NCBI GenBank assembly: GCA_038046785.1
Contig: JBBSVM010000004.1
Span: 124,001 to 188,000 of the forward strand
Source: JAHFTW01 sp038046785
GTDB taxonomy: Archaea > Thermoplasmatota > E2 > JACPAO01 > JAHFTW01
Reading direction: 5' to 3'
DNA length: 64,000 nt
Numbering within the stretch: the stretch's first letter is position 1; each line of letters opens with the position of its first letter. The notes beneath the pieces were generated by a model. The model saw only the letters and a program-made list of their open reading frames with translations. It did not search any database and was not told where the DNA came from. This document shows positions 8,434 to 16,640 of the stretch, piece by piece. Both the position numbers and the translations under genes were made by a program.

Positions 8434-9123
8434 CTAGAAGCCCGGAATGCCCCCGGAGGTTGCCAAGATGGCAACGAAGAGAGCGAGAGAGGCCAAGACG
8501 GAGAGTGCGTAGACCCACCCGCTCCAACGCAGGACTTTTCGCCCGTCGAGCGGACCGACCGGCAGGAGGTTGAAGAGGCCGAGGAGCGCGTTGGCGTAGA
8601 CGACGATTCCCAAGACCTGGCCGGCAGGGCCCGATGCCACGAACGTGAAGGGCCAGAGAATGGCCGCCAGAACGAAGTTCACTCCAGGGCCGACCAGGCT
8701 GATGAGGCCGGATTCGCGCGGTGTCACGCGGCCTTGGATGAGGACGGCGCCCGGCGCCGCAAAAAGGAAGCCGGTGGCGGCACAGAGGATGTAGCTCAGC
8801 AGGAGGCTGCCGAACTGTGCGCGGAATTCCGCCCAGTGGCCATAGCGCTGTGCGACAATCTTGTGCGCCAACTCGTGAAGTGTGAAACCGGAACCGACCG
8901 CGAGCGCTGAGCCAAGCAGGATGATGGGGTCGGGAAGAAGCCGTTCCGGAAGGGGGCGCGGCGGACCGGGGATGAACTCGCGCGCCAGGCTAACCGCGAA
9001 CGTGAGGACGACGACGGCGCCCAGGAGGTGGAGGATCTCGGTGAGGCCAAAACGGATGCGCGGCGGGCCGACGTCGAGGGGGCCATCATCGTGGTCGTGC
9101 CCGGGCCAGGTGTGGGTTCCCAT
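8434..9123 (-). CDS. Site-2 protease family (M50) membrane metalloprotease
   Basis: An intramembrane zinc protease of 229 residues. The active site HELAH lies in FTLHELAHKIVAQRYGH, and the third ligand motif NLLPVGPLDGRKVL is near the C-terminus. Five or six hydrophobic segments surround them. The N-terminal HTWPGHDHDDG is His/Asp rich and could bind metal. Start ATG 9123 overlaps the TGA of the TraB gene by one base (TGATG), so the two are co-translated. Substrates are unknown; the context is cell-envelope processing. Confidence 0.9.
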   Translation of the reverse strand: MGTHTWPGHDHDDGPLDVGPPRIRFGLTEILHLLGAVVVLTFAVSLAREFIPGPPRPLPERLLPDPIILLGSALAVGSGFTLHELAHKIVAQRYGHWAEFRAQFGSLLLSYILCAATGFLFAAPGAVLIQGRVTPRESGLISLVGPGVNFVLAAILWPFTFVASGPAGQVLGIVVYANALLGLFNLLPVGPLDGRKVLRWSGWVYALSVLASLALFVAILATSGGIPGF

Positions 9124-10307
9124 CAGAATGCACCCGGCAGGATGTTGGCGAAAAAGACCACTTTGGCTGCGATGGAGCCAAGATTGGTCATCGCCGTGAC
9201 GGTGAGGACGCGCACGACGCCGTTGGTCCAGAAGTCGCGCAGCCGCTCGATGGTTTTGATGGCTTCGAAGTCTCCGACGGTGGGTTTGCGCTGGCGCGCC
9301 TGCACCATGCCGGCGAGCCAACCTGACTTGAGCCCGGTGGGGAGAACGCTGGTGAACGGCGCGGCAAGCCCTCCGGTCAAGGCGGCCAACGGGTGGCCAA
9401 GGGCAATAAGCGCGCCCGCTCCGGCAAACGCGACGTGGAGAAGAATCCAGAGCCGGCCGTACGCGAGAATCTCTTCGTAGCGACCGTTCACCGCATACCC
9501 CGCCACTGCGGCGGCGAGCACCACCGGGACGGCGATGGCAAGGAATGTTCCGAGGCCGACGCGACGGGGCGGCATCTCGAGCAGCGGGGCGCGCGGCGGG
9601 ATGGTGGCGGGTGCGGCGAGGAACCGCTTCATGCCGGGGACATGGCCGGCGCCCACGACGGCGACAACCGTGCCGGTGCGCGATTCCTCCTCGATGTGGC
9701 TTGCCATGACGGCATCCCGCTCATCGATGAGAGCGACCTTGATGTCAGGAGCAAAGCGGGCGAACTCGTCGGTCATCCGGGTGATGGCGTCGGTTTCGAG
9801 GAGCGCATCGACATCGAACGGTTTGGCGTTCTTGTCCGCTGGCGTCAAGAGTTGCATCCAGACGTTCCAGAAGAGTCGCAGCCGGGCCCATAGTCCCATC
9901 GAGGAGAAGCCGCGCTTGAGGGTGACGCGCACCTCGCGGTCGATGAGCACCACCTGTGCCCCCACCTCTTCGGCCACCTCGATGGCGCGCAGCAGCTCGG
10001 CGCCCGGCTTGACGCCGGTCTGGCGCCCCATCTGCGCTTGCATTGCGGAAAGGTAGAGTTGGAGCAGGAAGAGGTGCTGTTTCTTCGCACGCAAGATCTG
10101 GAACAGGTCGGTCCGTTTCCACGCTTCGGGGTCGCGCAGCGCCACCAAACGGCCGGGGTCCAGTTCGACGAGCACTTTGGCAGGGCGCCGGGCGCGGATG
10201 ACCGATTCGACCTCGGCGACGCTCGTGGCGCTGATGTGCGCCGTCCCCACCAGGACCACGCCGTCGCGAATCTCATCCATGGACGATGCGCCACTTGGGT
10301 GTGCCAT
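9123..10307 (-). CDS. TraB/GumN-family membrane protein
   Basis: A 394-residue protein of the TraB family, proposed to act as metal-dependent proteases or chaperone-like factors. The N-terminal domain has the conserved GTAHIS motif near residue 21, VLVELDPGR, and VVAVVGAGHVPG near 217-228. The C-terminal third is membrane-embedded (about 255-345), including LPTGLKSGWLAG. Two starts are possible: codon 1 at 10307 or ATG 10280 (MDEIRDGVV), the latter closer to homologues. It forms a translationally coupled pair with the M50 protease gene. Confidence 0.85.
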   Translation of the reverse strand: MAHPSGASSMDEIRDGVVLVGTAHISATSVAEVESVIRARRPAKVLVELDPGRLVALRDPEAWKRTDLFQILRAKKQHLFLLQLYLSAMQAQMGRQTGVKPGAELLRAIEVAEEVGAQVVLIDREVRVTLKRGFSSMGLWARLRLFWNVWMQLLTPADKNAKPFDVDALLETDAITRMTDEFARFAPDIKVALIDERDAVMASHIEEESRTGTVVAVVGAGHVPGMKRFLAAPATIPPRAPLLEMPPRRVGLGTFLAIAVPVVLAAAVAGYAVNGRYEEILAYGRLWILLHVAFAGAGALIALGHPLAALTGGLAAPFTSVLPTGLKSGWLAGMVQARQRKPTVGDFEAIKTIERLRDFWTNGVVRVLTVTAMTNLGSIAAKVVFFANILPGAF

Positions 10308-10357
10308 AAAGCCGGTTTGGGTAAGGGCTCGCCGCGACGCCGCCCGCCTTGCCCACC

Positions 10358-10363
10358 TTTATG
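10358..10363 (+). promoter_or_regulatory. TATA box of the adkA cluster
   Basis: TTTATG in CACCTTTATGAACC, with its first T 30 nt before ATG 10388. Good example of the leaderless spacing seen across the window; it also argues against starting adkA at the ATG inside the box. Confidence 0.6.
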
Positions 10364-10387
10364 AACCGGCCTCCTGTGGCCGACGCA

Positions 10388-10936
10388 ATGGGAGCCATCA
10401 TCGTGACCGGGATTCCCGGCGTCGGGAAGACCACGGTCATGGAGACCGCCGCCAAGGCGAAGAATCTGAAGATCGCCGTGTACGGCTCCGTCATGTTTGA
10501 CGTCGCCTCCGCCAAGGGCATCGTGAAGTCGCGCGACGAGATGCGCAAACTGCCGCCCGAGACGCAGAAGGCCATCCAGAAAGAGGCCGCCAAGCGCATC
10601 GCCGGCATGGGCGACGTCATCGTGGATACCCACTGCACCATCAAGACCCCGAAGGGCTACCTTCCGGGGCTCCCCGCCTGGGTCCTCACCGAATTGGAGC
10701 CCAGCACCATCGTCCTGGTCGAGGCGACCCCCGCCGAGATCGCGGGCCGCCGCGCTGGCGACGCCACGCGCAAGCGCGATGAAGACTCCGTCGAGGCCAT
10801 CGCTGAGCACCAGGAATACAACCGCCGCTTCGCCGCCGCCTACGCGACGCTCACCGGCGCCACCGTGCACACGGTGCGCAACCACAACAACCAGGTGGAA
10901 CGCGCCATGAAAGAAATCCTCGCGGTGGTGGCCTAA
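10388..10936 (+). CDS. adkA: Archaeal-type adenylate kinase
   Basis: Interconverts 2 ADP with ATP and AMP. At 182 residues it matches the trimeric archaeal AdkA rather than bacterial Adk: P-loop TGIPGVGKTTV near residue 6, the VDTHCTIKTPKGYLPGLP block that binds AMP, and RRAGDATRKRDEDS in the lid region. In-frame codons reach back to 10349, but ATG 10388 gives the canonical MGAIIVTG start and correct TATA spacing. Its stop overlaps the next ATG (TAATG). The downstream order EMC3-cmk-cbf5 is a conserved archaeal neighbourhood. Confidence 0.95.
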   Translation: MGAIIVTGIPGVGKTTVMETAAKAKNLKIAVYGSVMFDVASAKGIVKSRDEMRKLPPETQKAIQKEAAKRIAGMGDVIVDTHCTIKTPKGYLPGLPAWVLTELEPSTIVLVEATPAEIAGRRAGDATRKRDEDSVEAIAEHQEYNRRFAAAYATLTGATVHTVRNHNNQVERAMKEILAVVA

Positions 10937-11628
10937 TGGCGAACGCCGCCCCCCCGCCCCCGCCCAAGCCGCGAGGATCTGGCAACCTGCTCACCATCGT
11001 CAGCATCGTTGCGGTCTTCTTCGTTCTGTTCAACCCGAGCCTCAACCAGGCGATGGGTCGCTACGCCGGCATCGTCCTCGACCCCATCCTGGGCTTCGGC
11101 GGCAAGTACCCGGTCCTCACCATCCTGCTCGCCGGCGCCCTGCTGGTGGCCGCAACGACCGTGCTGCGCCACTTCACCACCGACTGGATCCAGACCGCGC
11201 GTAGCCAGGCGATGATGCGCCACTTCCAGAAGGAGATGATGGAAGCGCGCAAATCCAACAACAGCTACAAGCTGAAGAAACTCCAGGACGCGCAGCCGCA
11301 GATGATGGCGGCAAGCCAAGAGATGCAGAAGAAGCAGCTCAAGATGATGCCACTCACCATGATCATCGTCGTCCCCATCTTCGCCTGGGTCAGCACGTTC
11401 CTCGCCCGCCAGGACTACACCTGGTTCAGCGCGCCGTGGAACCCTGCCGTCGCCATGTTCGACACCAACGGCATCCTGCCTTTCGGCGGCGCCGACGGCA
11501 CGAGCCTCTTCCCGCACTGGATTCTGCTCTACATGGCGCTGAGCATCCCGCTCGGCTCCCTCATCAACAAGAGCCTGAAGTATTTCGCCTGGAAGGAGCG
11601 CTGGGAGAAGCGCCACCCTCACAAATGA
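10936..11628 (+). CDS. EMC3/TMCO1-family (DUF106) membrane protein insertase
   Basis: An Oxa1-superfamily protein that helps insert membrane proteins. The 230-residue chain begins with a Pro-rich tail, has a first membrane segment at about 19-38, a second near 60-76, a cytosolic coiled coil of about 85-145 rich in Met, Lys and Gln (QKEMMEARKS, MMAASQEMQKKQLKMMP) and further membrane segments near 146-160 and 195-212. This charged Met-rich coiled coil between membrane helices is the DUF106 hallmark. It overlaps adkA by one base and cmk by four (ATGA). Confidence 0.93.
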   Translation: MANAAPPPPPKPRGSGNLLTIVSIVAVFFVLFNPSLNQAMGRYAGIVLDPILGFGGKYPVLTILLAGALLVAATTVLRHFTTDWIQTARSQAMMRHFQKEMMEARKSNNSYKLKKLQDAQPQMMAASQEMQKKQLKMMPLTMIIVVPIFAWVSTFLARQDYTWFSAPWNPAVAMFDTNGILPFGGADGTSLFPHWILLYMALSIPLGSLINKSLKYFAWKERWEKRHPHK

Positions 11629-12167
11629 CGACCATCACCGTGGGCGGCCTTCCCGGGACGGGCACCAGCACGCTGTGCAAGCTGCTCGCCGAGCGCACCA
11701 AGATTCCCTACATCTACGCCGGCGCCCTGTTCCGCGAAGAGGCACGGCGCCGCGGCATGACGCTCGCCGAGTTCGGCGCGCTTTGCCAACGGGACCGCAC
11801 CATCGACCAGGCGCTCGACGACCGGCAGATTGGCCTCCTCAAGCGCGGCGACATCATCCTGGAGGGCCGCCTCTCGGGATGGCTTGCCAACCGCCACAAG
11901 GTGGACGCTCTCACCGTCTGGGTGATGTGCGAGAACAAGGAACGCATCCGCCGTCTTGTCCAGCGCGACGGCGGCACCGCCGACGAGCAGCTCAAGATGA
12001 CGGAGGCGCGCGAGGCATCCGAGGCGGACCGCTACAGCCGCTACTACGGCGCCGACCTCAACGACCTCTCCAAGTTCGACCTCGTCCTCGACTCCACCCA
12101 GACCGCTCCCGAGGCGCTGCTGGAGAAAGTCCTCGCCCGTCTCGCCGTCGGCAAGGCGGCGACCTGA
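11625..12167 (+). CDS. cmk: Cytidylate kinase
   Basis: Phosphorylates CMP and dCMP. The 180-residue protein starts MTTITVGGLPGTGTST, giving a P-loop GLPGTGTS at about 8-15, followed by the YIYAGALFREEARRRGM substrate region and RLSGWLA. This short archaeal form lacks the insert of bacterial Cmk. A longer frame continues upstream in the EMC3 gene, but ATG 11625 overlaps the EMC3 stop as ATGA and restores the canonical N-terminus. The stop overlaps cbf5 as TGATG. Confidence 0.93.
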   Translation: MTTITVGGLPGTGTSTLCKLLAERTKIPYIYAGALFREEARRRGMTLAEFGALCQRDRTIDQALDDRQIGLLKRGDIILEGRLSGWLANRHKVDALTVWVMCENKERIRRLVQRDGGTADEQLKMTEAREASEADRYSRYYGADLNDLSKFDLVLDSTQTAPEALLEKVLARLAVGKAAT

Positions 12168-13186
12168 TGGCCATCAAGCCTGGCCCACAACGCAGCGGCG
12201 TCCTGCCGGCGGAGCGGCCGCGCAAGCGGTTGGTGCGCATGGAGGCGCCCACCGACGAGAAATACGGCAAGCCGCCGTCCGAACGCACCCTCGACGAGCT
12301 GCTGGAGCGCGGCGTCGTCTGCCTCGACAAGCCAGCTGGCCCGACGAGTCACCAAGTCGCGGCGTGGGTCCGCAACGCCCTCGACGTGCGCGCCATTGGC
12401 CACGGCGGAACCCTCGACCCCAACGTCACCGGCGCCCTCCCCGTCACACTCAATTCCGGCGTCAAAGCGGTCAGTTCGCTTCTCACGGCGGGCAAGGAAT
12501 ACGTCGCGCTCCTGCGACTGCACGAGGACCGCGGCCCCGAACAGATCGTCGATGCGGCGCGCCGTTTCGTCGGCAAAATCCAGCAGACGCCGCCGGTGCG
12601 CAGCGCAGTCGCCAAGCGCGCCCGCATCCGCCGCGTCTACTACCTCGACATCCTCGAGCAGGACGGCCGCGACGTCCTGTTCCGCGTGGGCTGCCAGGCG
12701 GGCACCTACATCCGCAACCTCTGCGTCGACCTCGGCAAAGCGGTTGGAACGCGCGGCCACATGCAGGAGCTGCGCCGCACCCGCACCGGCCTCTTCCAGG
12801 AATCCGACCTGGTGACGCTGCACGACTGCCTCGACGGCCGCATCCTGCGCAGCGAGGGCGACGACTCCCTGCTGCGGCGCTGCATCAAACCCATCGAGGC
12901 GGCGACCGCGCACCTCAACTCGGTCACCATCCGCGACTCCGCCGTGGACGCCATCTGCCACGGCGCACCGCTGGCCGCCATCGGCATCTGCAACCTCGAC
13001 GCCGGCATCGAAGTGGGCGAACCCATTGCCATCATGAGCCTCAAGGGCGAGCTGGTCGCGATGGCGGAAGCCGCCATGACCAGCCACCAGATGCTCGACG
13101 CCCCCAACGGCATCGCAGCGACGCCCAGCCGCGTCATCATGCCGAAGATGACCTACCCCAAGGCGTGGAAGAAGAAAGGGGAGTGA
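12167..13186 (+). CDS. truB: tRNA/rRNA pseudouridine synthase Cbf5
   Basis: Catalytic subunit of box H/ACA RNPs and of tRNA U55 modification. The 339-residue protein has an N-terminal basic extension, the LDKPAGPTSHQV motif, the catalytic Asp in GHGGTLDPNVTG (about residue 84), GTYIRNLCVDLG, and a C-terminal PUA domain at about 250-330 (AICHGAPLAAIGI, GELVAMAEA). ATG 12167 overlaps the cmk stop by one base. It closes the adkA cluster; the ribosomal L34e and L14e genes that sit inside this cluster in many archaea are absent here. Confidence 0.95.
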   Translation: MAIKPGPQRSGVLPAERPRKRLVRMEAPTDEKYGKPPSERTLDELLERGVVCLDKPAGPTSHQVAAWVRNALDVRAIGHGGTLDPNVTGALPVTLNSGVKAVSSLLTAGKEYVALLRLHEDRGPEQIVDAARRFVGKIQQTPPVRSAVAKRARIRRVYYLDILEQDGRDVLFRVGCQAGTYIRNLCVDLGKAVGTRGHMQELRRTRTGLFQESDLVTLHDCLDGRILRSEGDDSLLRRCIKPIEAATAHLNSVTIRDSAVDAICHGAPLAAIGICNLDAGIEVGEPIAIMSLKGELVAMAEAAMTSHQMLDAPNGIAATPSRVIMPKMTYPKAWKKKGE

Positions 13187-13214
13187 CGGCCTGGCCTGGT
13201 GCCGCGTCGAGGAC

Positions 13215-14174
13215 GTGCCCTCCGTGGGCTTCACGTCGTTCATTCTCGGTTCCTGGCTTCTCGCCACCCTTCTCGGCGGGACCCTGCACCTTCTCGGTCG
13301 TCGGCACGGCCGCAGCGGGTGGCGCGCCGCCGGCGTTGCCATCATGTCCATCCCGGCGTGGATGGTTCTGCTCACCACCGTCGACGACATGGTCCGCACG
13401 TTCTGCGAACAGGGCAACGTCGCCGCCATCCTTCCGCCGCGCCCCGCCAGTGCGCCGTCGGCCGAATCGTTCCTGTCACAAGCTGTGAACAACCTGCTGC
13501 GCAACGTCGGCTACCCCGCCGTCGGCCTTCTGCTCTGGCTGCATGGCCGGCAGAAGGACGGCCCGCTCGGCACGACCTGGACGGAGAAACTCGCTGAACT
13601 GGTCCCCATGGGGCACGGCGCGGTAGTCTCGCTGCGAGTCGGGGTCGCGCTCTTTCCCATTCTGGCCATCGCGAATCTCATCCTCGTCCCCATCTTGGGG
13701 TTGCAGCTCATCGCCTCCGACGCCTCCCCTGTGTTCGGCAACCTGGACGCCCCCGCCGCGTTGGCGCTCGCCTTCTCTGCGGGTCTTGGCGAGGAGCTGG
13801 TTTACCGTGGTGTGATGCAGCAAGGGCTCAAGCACGCACTGCGCCCCATCATCCCCAACCGCGCCACGGTCGTCGGTCTTGCCATCGCCCTCCAATCCAT
13901 TCCGTTCGCCTATGCGCACGCCGGCTACGGCGACTTCCAACTGCTCTTCTTCAACGTCGCCTTCGCCGTGGTCGCAGGCATCGCCGTCGAGACGTTGGGC
14001 CTCGGGGCGGCCGTGGCGCTCCACGCCCTCATCGACCTCTACGCGTTCTTCCTCCAAGTTCCAAGCCCCGACCCGCTGTTCGTGGCGGCCATCGCCGTGG
14101 TCACGGCGGGCGTGCTTGCCGCAGCCGTGTTCGAAACGCAACAGCTCGTTCGGCGTCGCCGCATCGCAACATGA
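13215..14174 (+). CDS. CPBP-family (CAAX prenyl protease-like) membrane metalloprotease
   Basis: A 319-residue integral membrane protein with seven to eight hydrophobic segments. All three CPBP motifs are present: GEELVYRGVMQQ (EExxxR), PFAYAHAG (FxxxH) and HALIDLYAF (HxxxD). Known members process prenylated or membrane proteins or act in immunity; the substrate here is unknown. Start is GTG 13215, 28 nt after the cbf5 stop, so it is probably transcribed with that cluster. Confidence 0.85.
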   Translation: MPSVGFTSFILGSWLLATLLGGTLHLLGRRHGRSGWRAAGVAIMSIPAWMVLLTTVDDMVRTFCEQGNVAAILPPRPASAPSAESFLSQAVNNLLRNVGYPAVGLLLWLHGRQKDGPLGTTWTEKLAELVPMGHGAVVSLRVGVALFPILAIANLILVPILGLQLIASDASPVFGNLDAPAALALAFSAGLGEELVYRGVMQQGLKHALRPIIPNRATVVGLAIALQSIPFAYAHAGYGDFQLLFFNVAFAVVAGIAVETLGLGAAVALHALIDLYAFFLQVPSPDPLFVAAIAVVTAGVLAAAVFETQQLVRRRRIAT

Positions 14175-14180
14175 GCAGCA

Positions 14181-14249
14181 GTCAATCAACGTCGGCCGGT
14201 CTATGGGGTCCGAAATGAAATGAGGACCCCGTAGTCCAACGTGATTGAC
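14181..14249. repeat. Imperfect inverted repeat at gene end
   Basis: Arms GTCAATCAACGT...TATGGGGTCC (14181-14211) and GGACCCCGTAG...ACGTGATTGAC (14224-14249) surround a 12-nt loop. It sits between the convergent protease gene and tRNA-Ser and may terminate either transcript. It does not belong to families 1 or 2. Confidence 0.6.
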
Positions 14250-14264
14250 CTTCGTTTGAAGGTC
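14247..14264 (-). terminator. Hairpin just past tRNA-Ser
   Basis: GACCTTC-GTTT-GAAGGTC, a 7-bp stem two bases beyond the tRNA 3-prime end. The position suggests a terminator or processing signal; inference only. Confidence 0.4.
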
Positions 14265-14266
14265 AG

Positions 14267-14352
14267 CGCCGAGAGGGAGATTTGAACTCCCAAGACCGTT
14301 TCCAGTCACAAGCTTTCCAGGCTTGCGCCCTACCAGGTTAGACGATCTCGGC
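14267..14352 (-). tRNA. tRNA-Ser (GGA)
   Basis: The complement reads GCCGAGATCGTCTAACC onward and closes with TCTCGGC plus discriminator G. The anticodon loop CTGGAAA gives anticodon GGA. A long variable arm (TGACTGGAAACGGTC) confirms a class II serine tRNA. The T-arm is GGGAGTTCAAATCTCCC. Length is 86 nt without CCA or intron. A TTAAATA box at about 14402-14408 on this strand can serve as promoter. Confidence 0.95.
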
Positions 14353-14401
14353 TTGGGGAGCCCGGTTGCCCGGGCCGCATTTTGCGCCGACACCGGGCCA
14401 C

Positions 14402-14409
14402 TATTTAAT
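14402..14409. promoter_or_regulatory. Shared TATA region of tRNA-Ser and PlsC-like gene
   Basis: TATTTAAT is near-symmetrical. On the plus strand it lies 22-28 nt before ATG 14426 / GTG 14432; on the minus strand about 50 nt before tRNA-Ser. Confidence 0.5.
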
Positions 14410-14425
14410 CGAGAATGAGGTGGCG

Positions 14426-15124
14426 ATGGCCGTGAGTTGGCTCTGGCAGGTCATGCGACCGTTGGCGGTCATCACGCTTCGGCCGCTCTTTCGCATCAAG
14501 GTGGTCGGCCGTGAACACGTTCCGAAACGGGGGGCCGCCATCCTCGCCTCGAACCACTGCAGCGCGCTCGATCATGTCGTCTTGCCCATGACGACGCGGC
14601 GCACCATCATCAACATCAGCAAGAAAGAGCACTTCGAGGATGGTCCGGTGAAGGCGTGGTTCTTCCGCAACTGGGGCATCATCTCCGTGGACCGCGGCAA
14701 GGGCGACAAAGGCGCCATGGATGCGGCCAAGAAGGCGCTCCTGGAGGGCAACCTCTTCTGCATCTACCCTGAGGGAACGCGCAGTCCAGACGGTCGGCTC
14801 TACAAGGGGCACACCGGTGTTGCCCGCCTCGCTCTGGAGTGCCGCGTCCCGGTGGTCCCCGTCGCGATGGTGGGAACCTTCGAGGCGAAGCCCAAGGGCG
14901 GCAAGACGCGCTACTTCCAACCCACCGCCGCCGTCGCCGGTCCGGCGCTCGACTTCTCCGCCGACTGGGGCAAGCAGGACGACAAAGAGGTGTGCCGCCG
15001 CGTCACCGACGAGGTCATGGCTGCCCTCGCCAAACTCTCGGGTCAGACCTACGTGAACGAGTACGCTCCAAACCCCGCCCTCGCCAAGCACGCCAATCCG
15101 GAACCGCCCGCCAAGCCGTCATGA
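14426..15124 (+). CDS. PlsC-like 1-acyl-glycerol-phosphate acyltransferase family protein
   Basis: A membrane-associated acyltransferase of 232 residues. It has the full lysophosphatidate acyltransferase motif set: NHCSALD (NHxxxxD catalytic motif), the FRNWGIISVDRG block, YPEGTRSPDG (EGTR, phosphate binding) and a VPVVPVAMVG block. In bacteria this family acylates G3P-based lysophospholipid; in an archaeon with egsA its substrate is unclear. Start ATG 14426 is chosen, with GTG 14432 at better TATA spacing. It overlaps the next gene by 4 nt (ATGA). Confidence 0.85.
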   Translation: MAVSWLWQVMRPLAVITLRPLFRIKVVGREHVPKRGAAILASNHCSALDHVVLPMTTRRTIINISKKEHFEDGPVKAWFFRNWGIISVDRGKGDKGAMDAAKKALLEGNLFCIYPEGTRSPDGRLYKGHTGVARLALECRVPVVPVAMVGTFEAKPKGGKTRYFQPTAAVAGPALDFSADWGKQDDKEVCRRVTDEVMAALAKLSGQTYVNEYAPNPALAKHANPEPPAKPS

Positions 15125-15396
15125 CGGTCACGTTCTGGGGCCGCAAGGGCGACAAGGGGACTCTCGACGCGGTCGCGTTCCTCAAGGTCCACGGCTACCG
15201 CGCCAACCGGATGCTGGATGTCGATGCGACGCCGCCAGAAGGTGCAGACGCCGCTCTGCTTGGCAAATCCGGAATCGCTCCCGACGGCGACGGCCGCTGG
15301 CCGGCGCCTCTGTTCTTGACGCCGCGCGGTGCATTGTCGGGGTTCCGTGAGCAGAAATGGTGCGCGTTCCTCGACATCGGCAAGGGCCGCTCCTAA
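15121..15396 (+). CDS. Small protein of unknown function
   Basis: A 91-residue soluble protein. It begins MTVTFWGRKGDKGTLDAV and has a beta-alpha-beta feel (VTFWGRK, AFLKVHGYRANRMLDVD) reminiscent of glutaredoxin or ArsC-like thioredoxin folds, but no CxxC or active-site Cys is present at the expected place; the only Cys is near residue 82 (KWCAF). ATG 15121 overlaps the stop of the acyltransferase gene (ATGA), so the two are translationally coupled and may act together. Function unassigned. Confidence 0.6.
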   Translation: MTVTFWGRKGDKGTLDAVAFLKVHGYRANRMLDVDATPPEGADAALLGKSGIAPDGDGRWPAPLFLTPRGALSGFREQKWCAFLDIGKGRS

Positions 15397-15398
15397 TC

Positions 15399-15461
15399 GA
15401 ACCGCAGATGACGCAGATTTCGCAGATGGCGTCTGCGTGTTCTGCGCCATCTGCGCTTCAA
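15399..15461. repeat. Family 1 palindromic element (CGCAGAT type)
   Basis: Left arm steps CGCAGATGA, CGCAGATTT, CGCAGATGG; right arm TCTGCG-TGTTCTGCGCCATCTGCGC. Between two co-oriented genes, just after the stop of the 91-residue gene. Confidence 0.8.
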
Positions 15462-15503
15462 AGGGGTCTCAACCCTGAAGTACAAGCGCACAATCGTCCA
15501 TCG

Positions 15504-16367
15504 ATGATGAAACTCGGCGCGCACAACTCGATCGCGGGCGGCCTGCACAACGCCGTCGCCGAATGCCAGCAAATCGGCGGCGACGCGATGCAGATTTTTT
15601 GCAAGAACCAGCGCCAATGGACTGCGAAGCCCATCACGCCCGAGGAGGCAAAGGTGTTCACGGACGCCGTCGCGACGGCCAAGATCGGCCCCAACATGGT
15701 GCACGACTCTTACCTCATCAATCTCGGGACGCCCGACGCGGGCAAGGCGGAGTCCGCGCGCGCCGCGTTCTTGGATGAATACAAGCGCAGCGAACAGCTC
15801 GGCATCCACTACCTCAACTTCCATCCTGGCTCGCACGTCAACGAGAACAAGAAGTTGCGCGACGACCGTGCTGTGCGCGATGCCGCCCTCGACCGCATCG
15901 CCGCCAACTTGACCAAGGTCCAGGACGAGACGAAGGGTTTCCGCTGCAAATTGGTCATCGAGAACGCCGCCGGCCAAGGCACCAACGTCGGCAACTCCTG
16001 GGAAGAGGTCGCGCGCATCCTCGACAACGTTGGCGACCGCAAACGCATGGGGGTCACCATCGACACGCAACACTCCTGGGCGTGCGGCTACGACTGGGCG
16101 GGCGCCTACGACGAAGTGTGGGACTCGTTCAAAGACAACGTCGGCCTCGACACGCTGGTGGCGTTCCATCTCAATGACTCCAAAGAGGAGTGCGGCGCGC
16201 GCGTGGACCGCCACGACACCATCGGCTCGGGCAAGCTCGGCATCGAGTTCTTCCGCACCCTCATGAACGACCGCAAACTGGATTCCAAAGTAGGCTACCT
16301 GGAGACGCCGGACGGCCCTGAATCTTGGAAGAAAGAGCTGGCCGTTCTGCGTTCGCTTCGCGTTTGA
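15504..16367 (+). CDS. nfo: Endonuclease IV (apurinic/apyrimidinic endonuclease)
   Basis: Cuts DNA 5-prime to abasic sites in base-excision repair, using three zinc ions. The 287-residue protein starts MMKLGAHNSIAGGLHNAV. Zinc-ligand motifs are visible in order: HPGSHVN, VIENAAGQG, TIDTQHSWACGYD, HLNDSKEECGARVDRHD and YLETPDGPE. Length and motif order match the family. Two adjacent ATG codons (15504, 15507) are possible starts. A family 1 element sits between it and the preceding gene. Confidence 0.94.
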   Translation: MMKLGAHNSIAGGLHNAVAECQQIGGDAMQIFCKNQRQWTAKPITPEEAKVFTDAVATAKIGPNMVHDSYLINLGTPDAGKAESARAAFLDEYKRSEQLGIHYLNFHPGSHVNENKKLRDDRAVRDAALDRIAANLTKVQDETKGFRCKLVIENAAGQGTNVGNSWEEVARILDNVGDRKRMGVTIDTQHSWACGYDWAGAYDEVWDSFKDNVGLDTLVAFHLNDSKEECGARVDRHDTIGSGKLGIEFFRTLMNDRKLDSKVGYLETPDGPESWKKELAVLRSLRV

Positions 16368-16374
16368 AATCGGG

Positions 16375-16596
16375 TCAGAGTTTCTGGCGTGAGCGGCGAG
16401 CGTAGCCGAACGCGGCGCCATCGGGCTGCGCAAACGATTCAAGATGCTTGGCAAAGAGGGCGCGGAAGACCGGGTCGTCGTCCGAGCGCGCTCCAGCAGA
16501 AAGTGCCGTCCAAACGCAATTGGCGTGGGCCGCACAACGAATCGCCCGCGGCTGACCGTTGTCGGCCCGTTGAGTGACCGTGTAGGCGAGCTCCAT
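16375..16596 (-). CDS. Small hypothetical protein (73 aa)
   Basis: Not recognised. The frame opens at ATG 16596 with MELAYTVTQRADNGQPRAI and ends KL at 16375. A CCTTATCC box (TTATC at 16621-16625) sits 29 nt before the ATG, the same box and distance as at the SecB-like gene at 19968, which is the main evidence that it is real. The middle, CAAHANCVWTAL, has two cysteines; the end is basic. It overlaps no neighbour: it converges with nfo (8 nt apart) and follows aIF2-beta. Confidence 0.45.
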   Translation of the reverse strand: MELAYTVTQRADNGQPRAIRCAAHANCVWTALSAGARSDDDPVFRALFAKHLESFAQPDGAAFGYARRSRQKL

Positions 16597-16640
16597 AAAG
16601 GGAGCAAGACCGACGGGCAGGATAAGGTGGAAGGGTGGCC

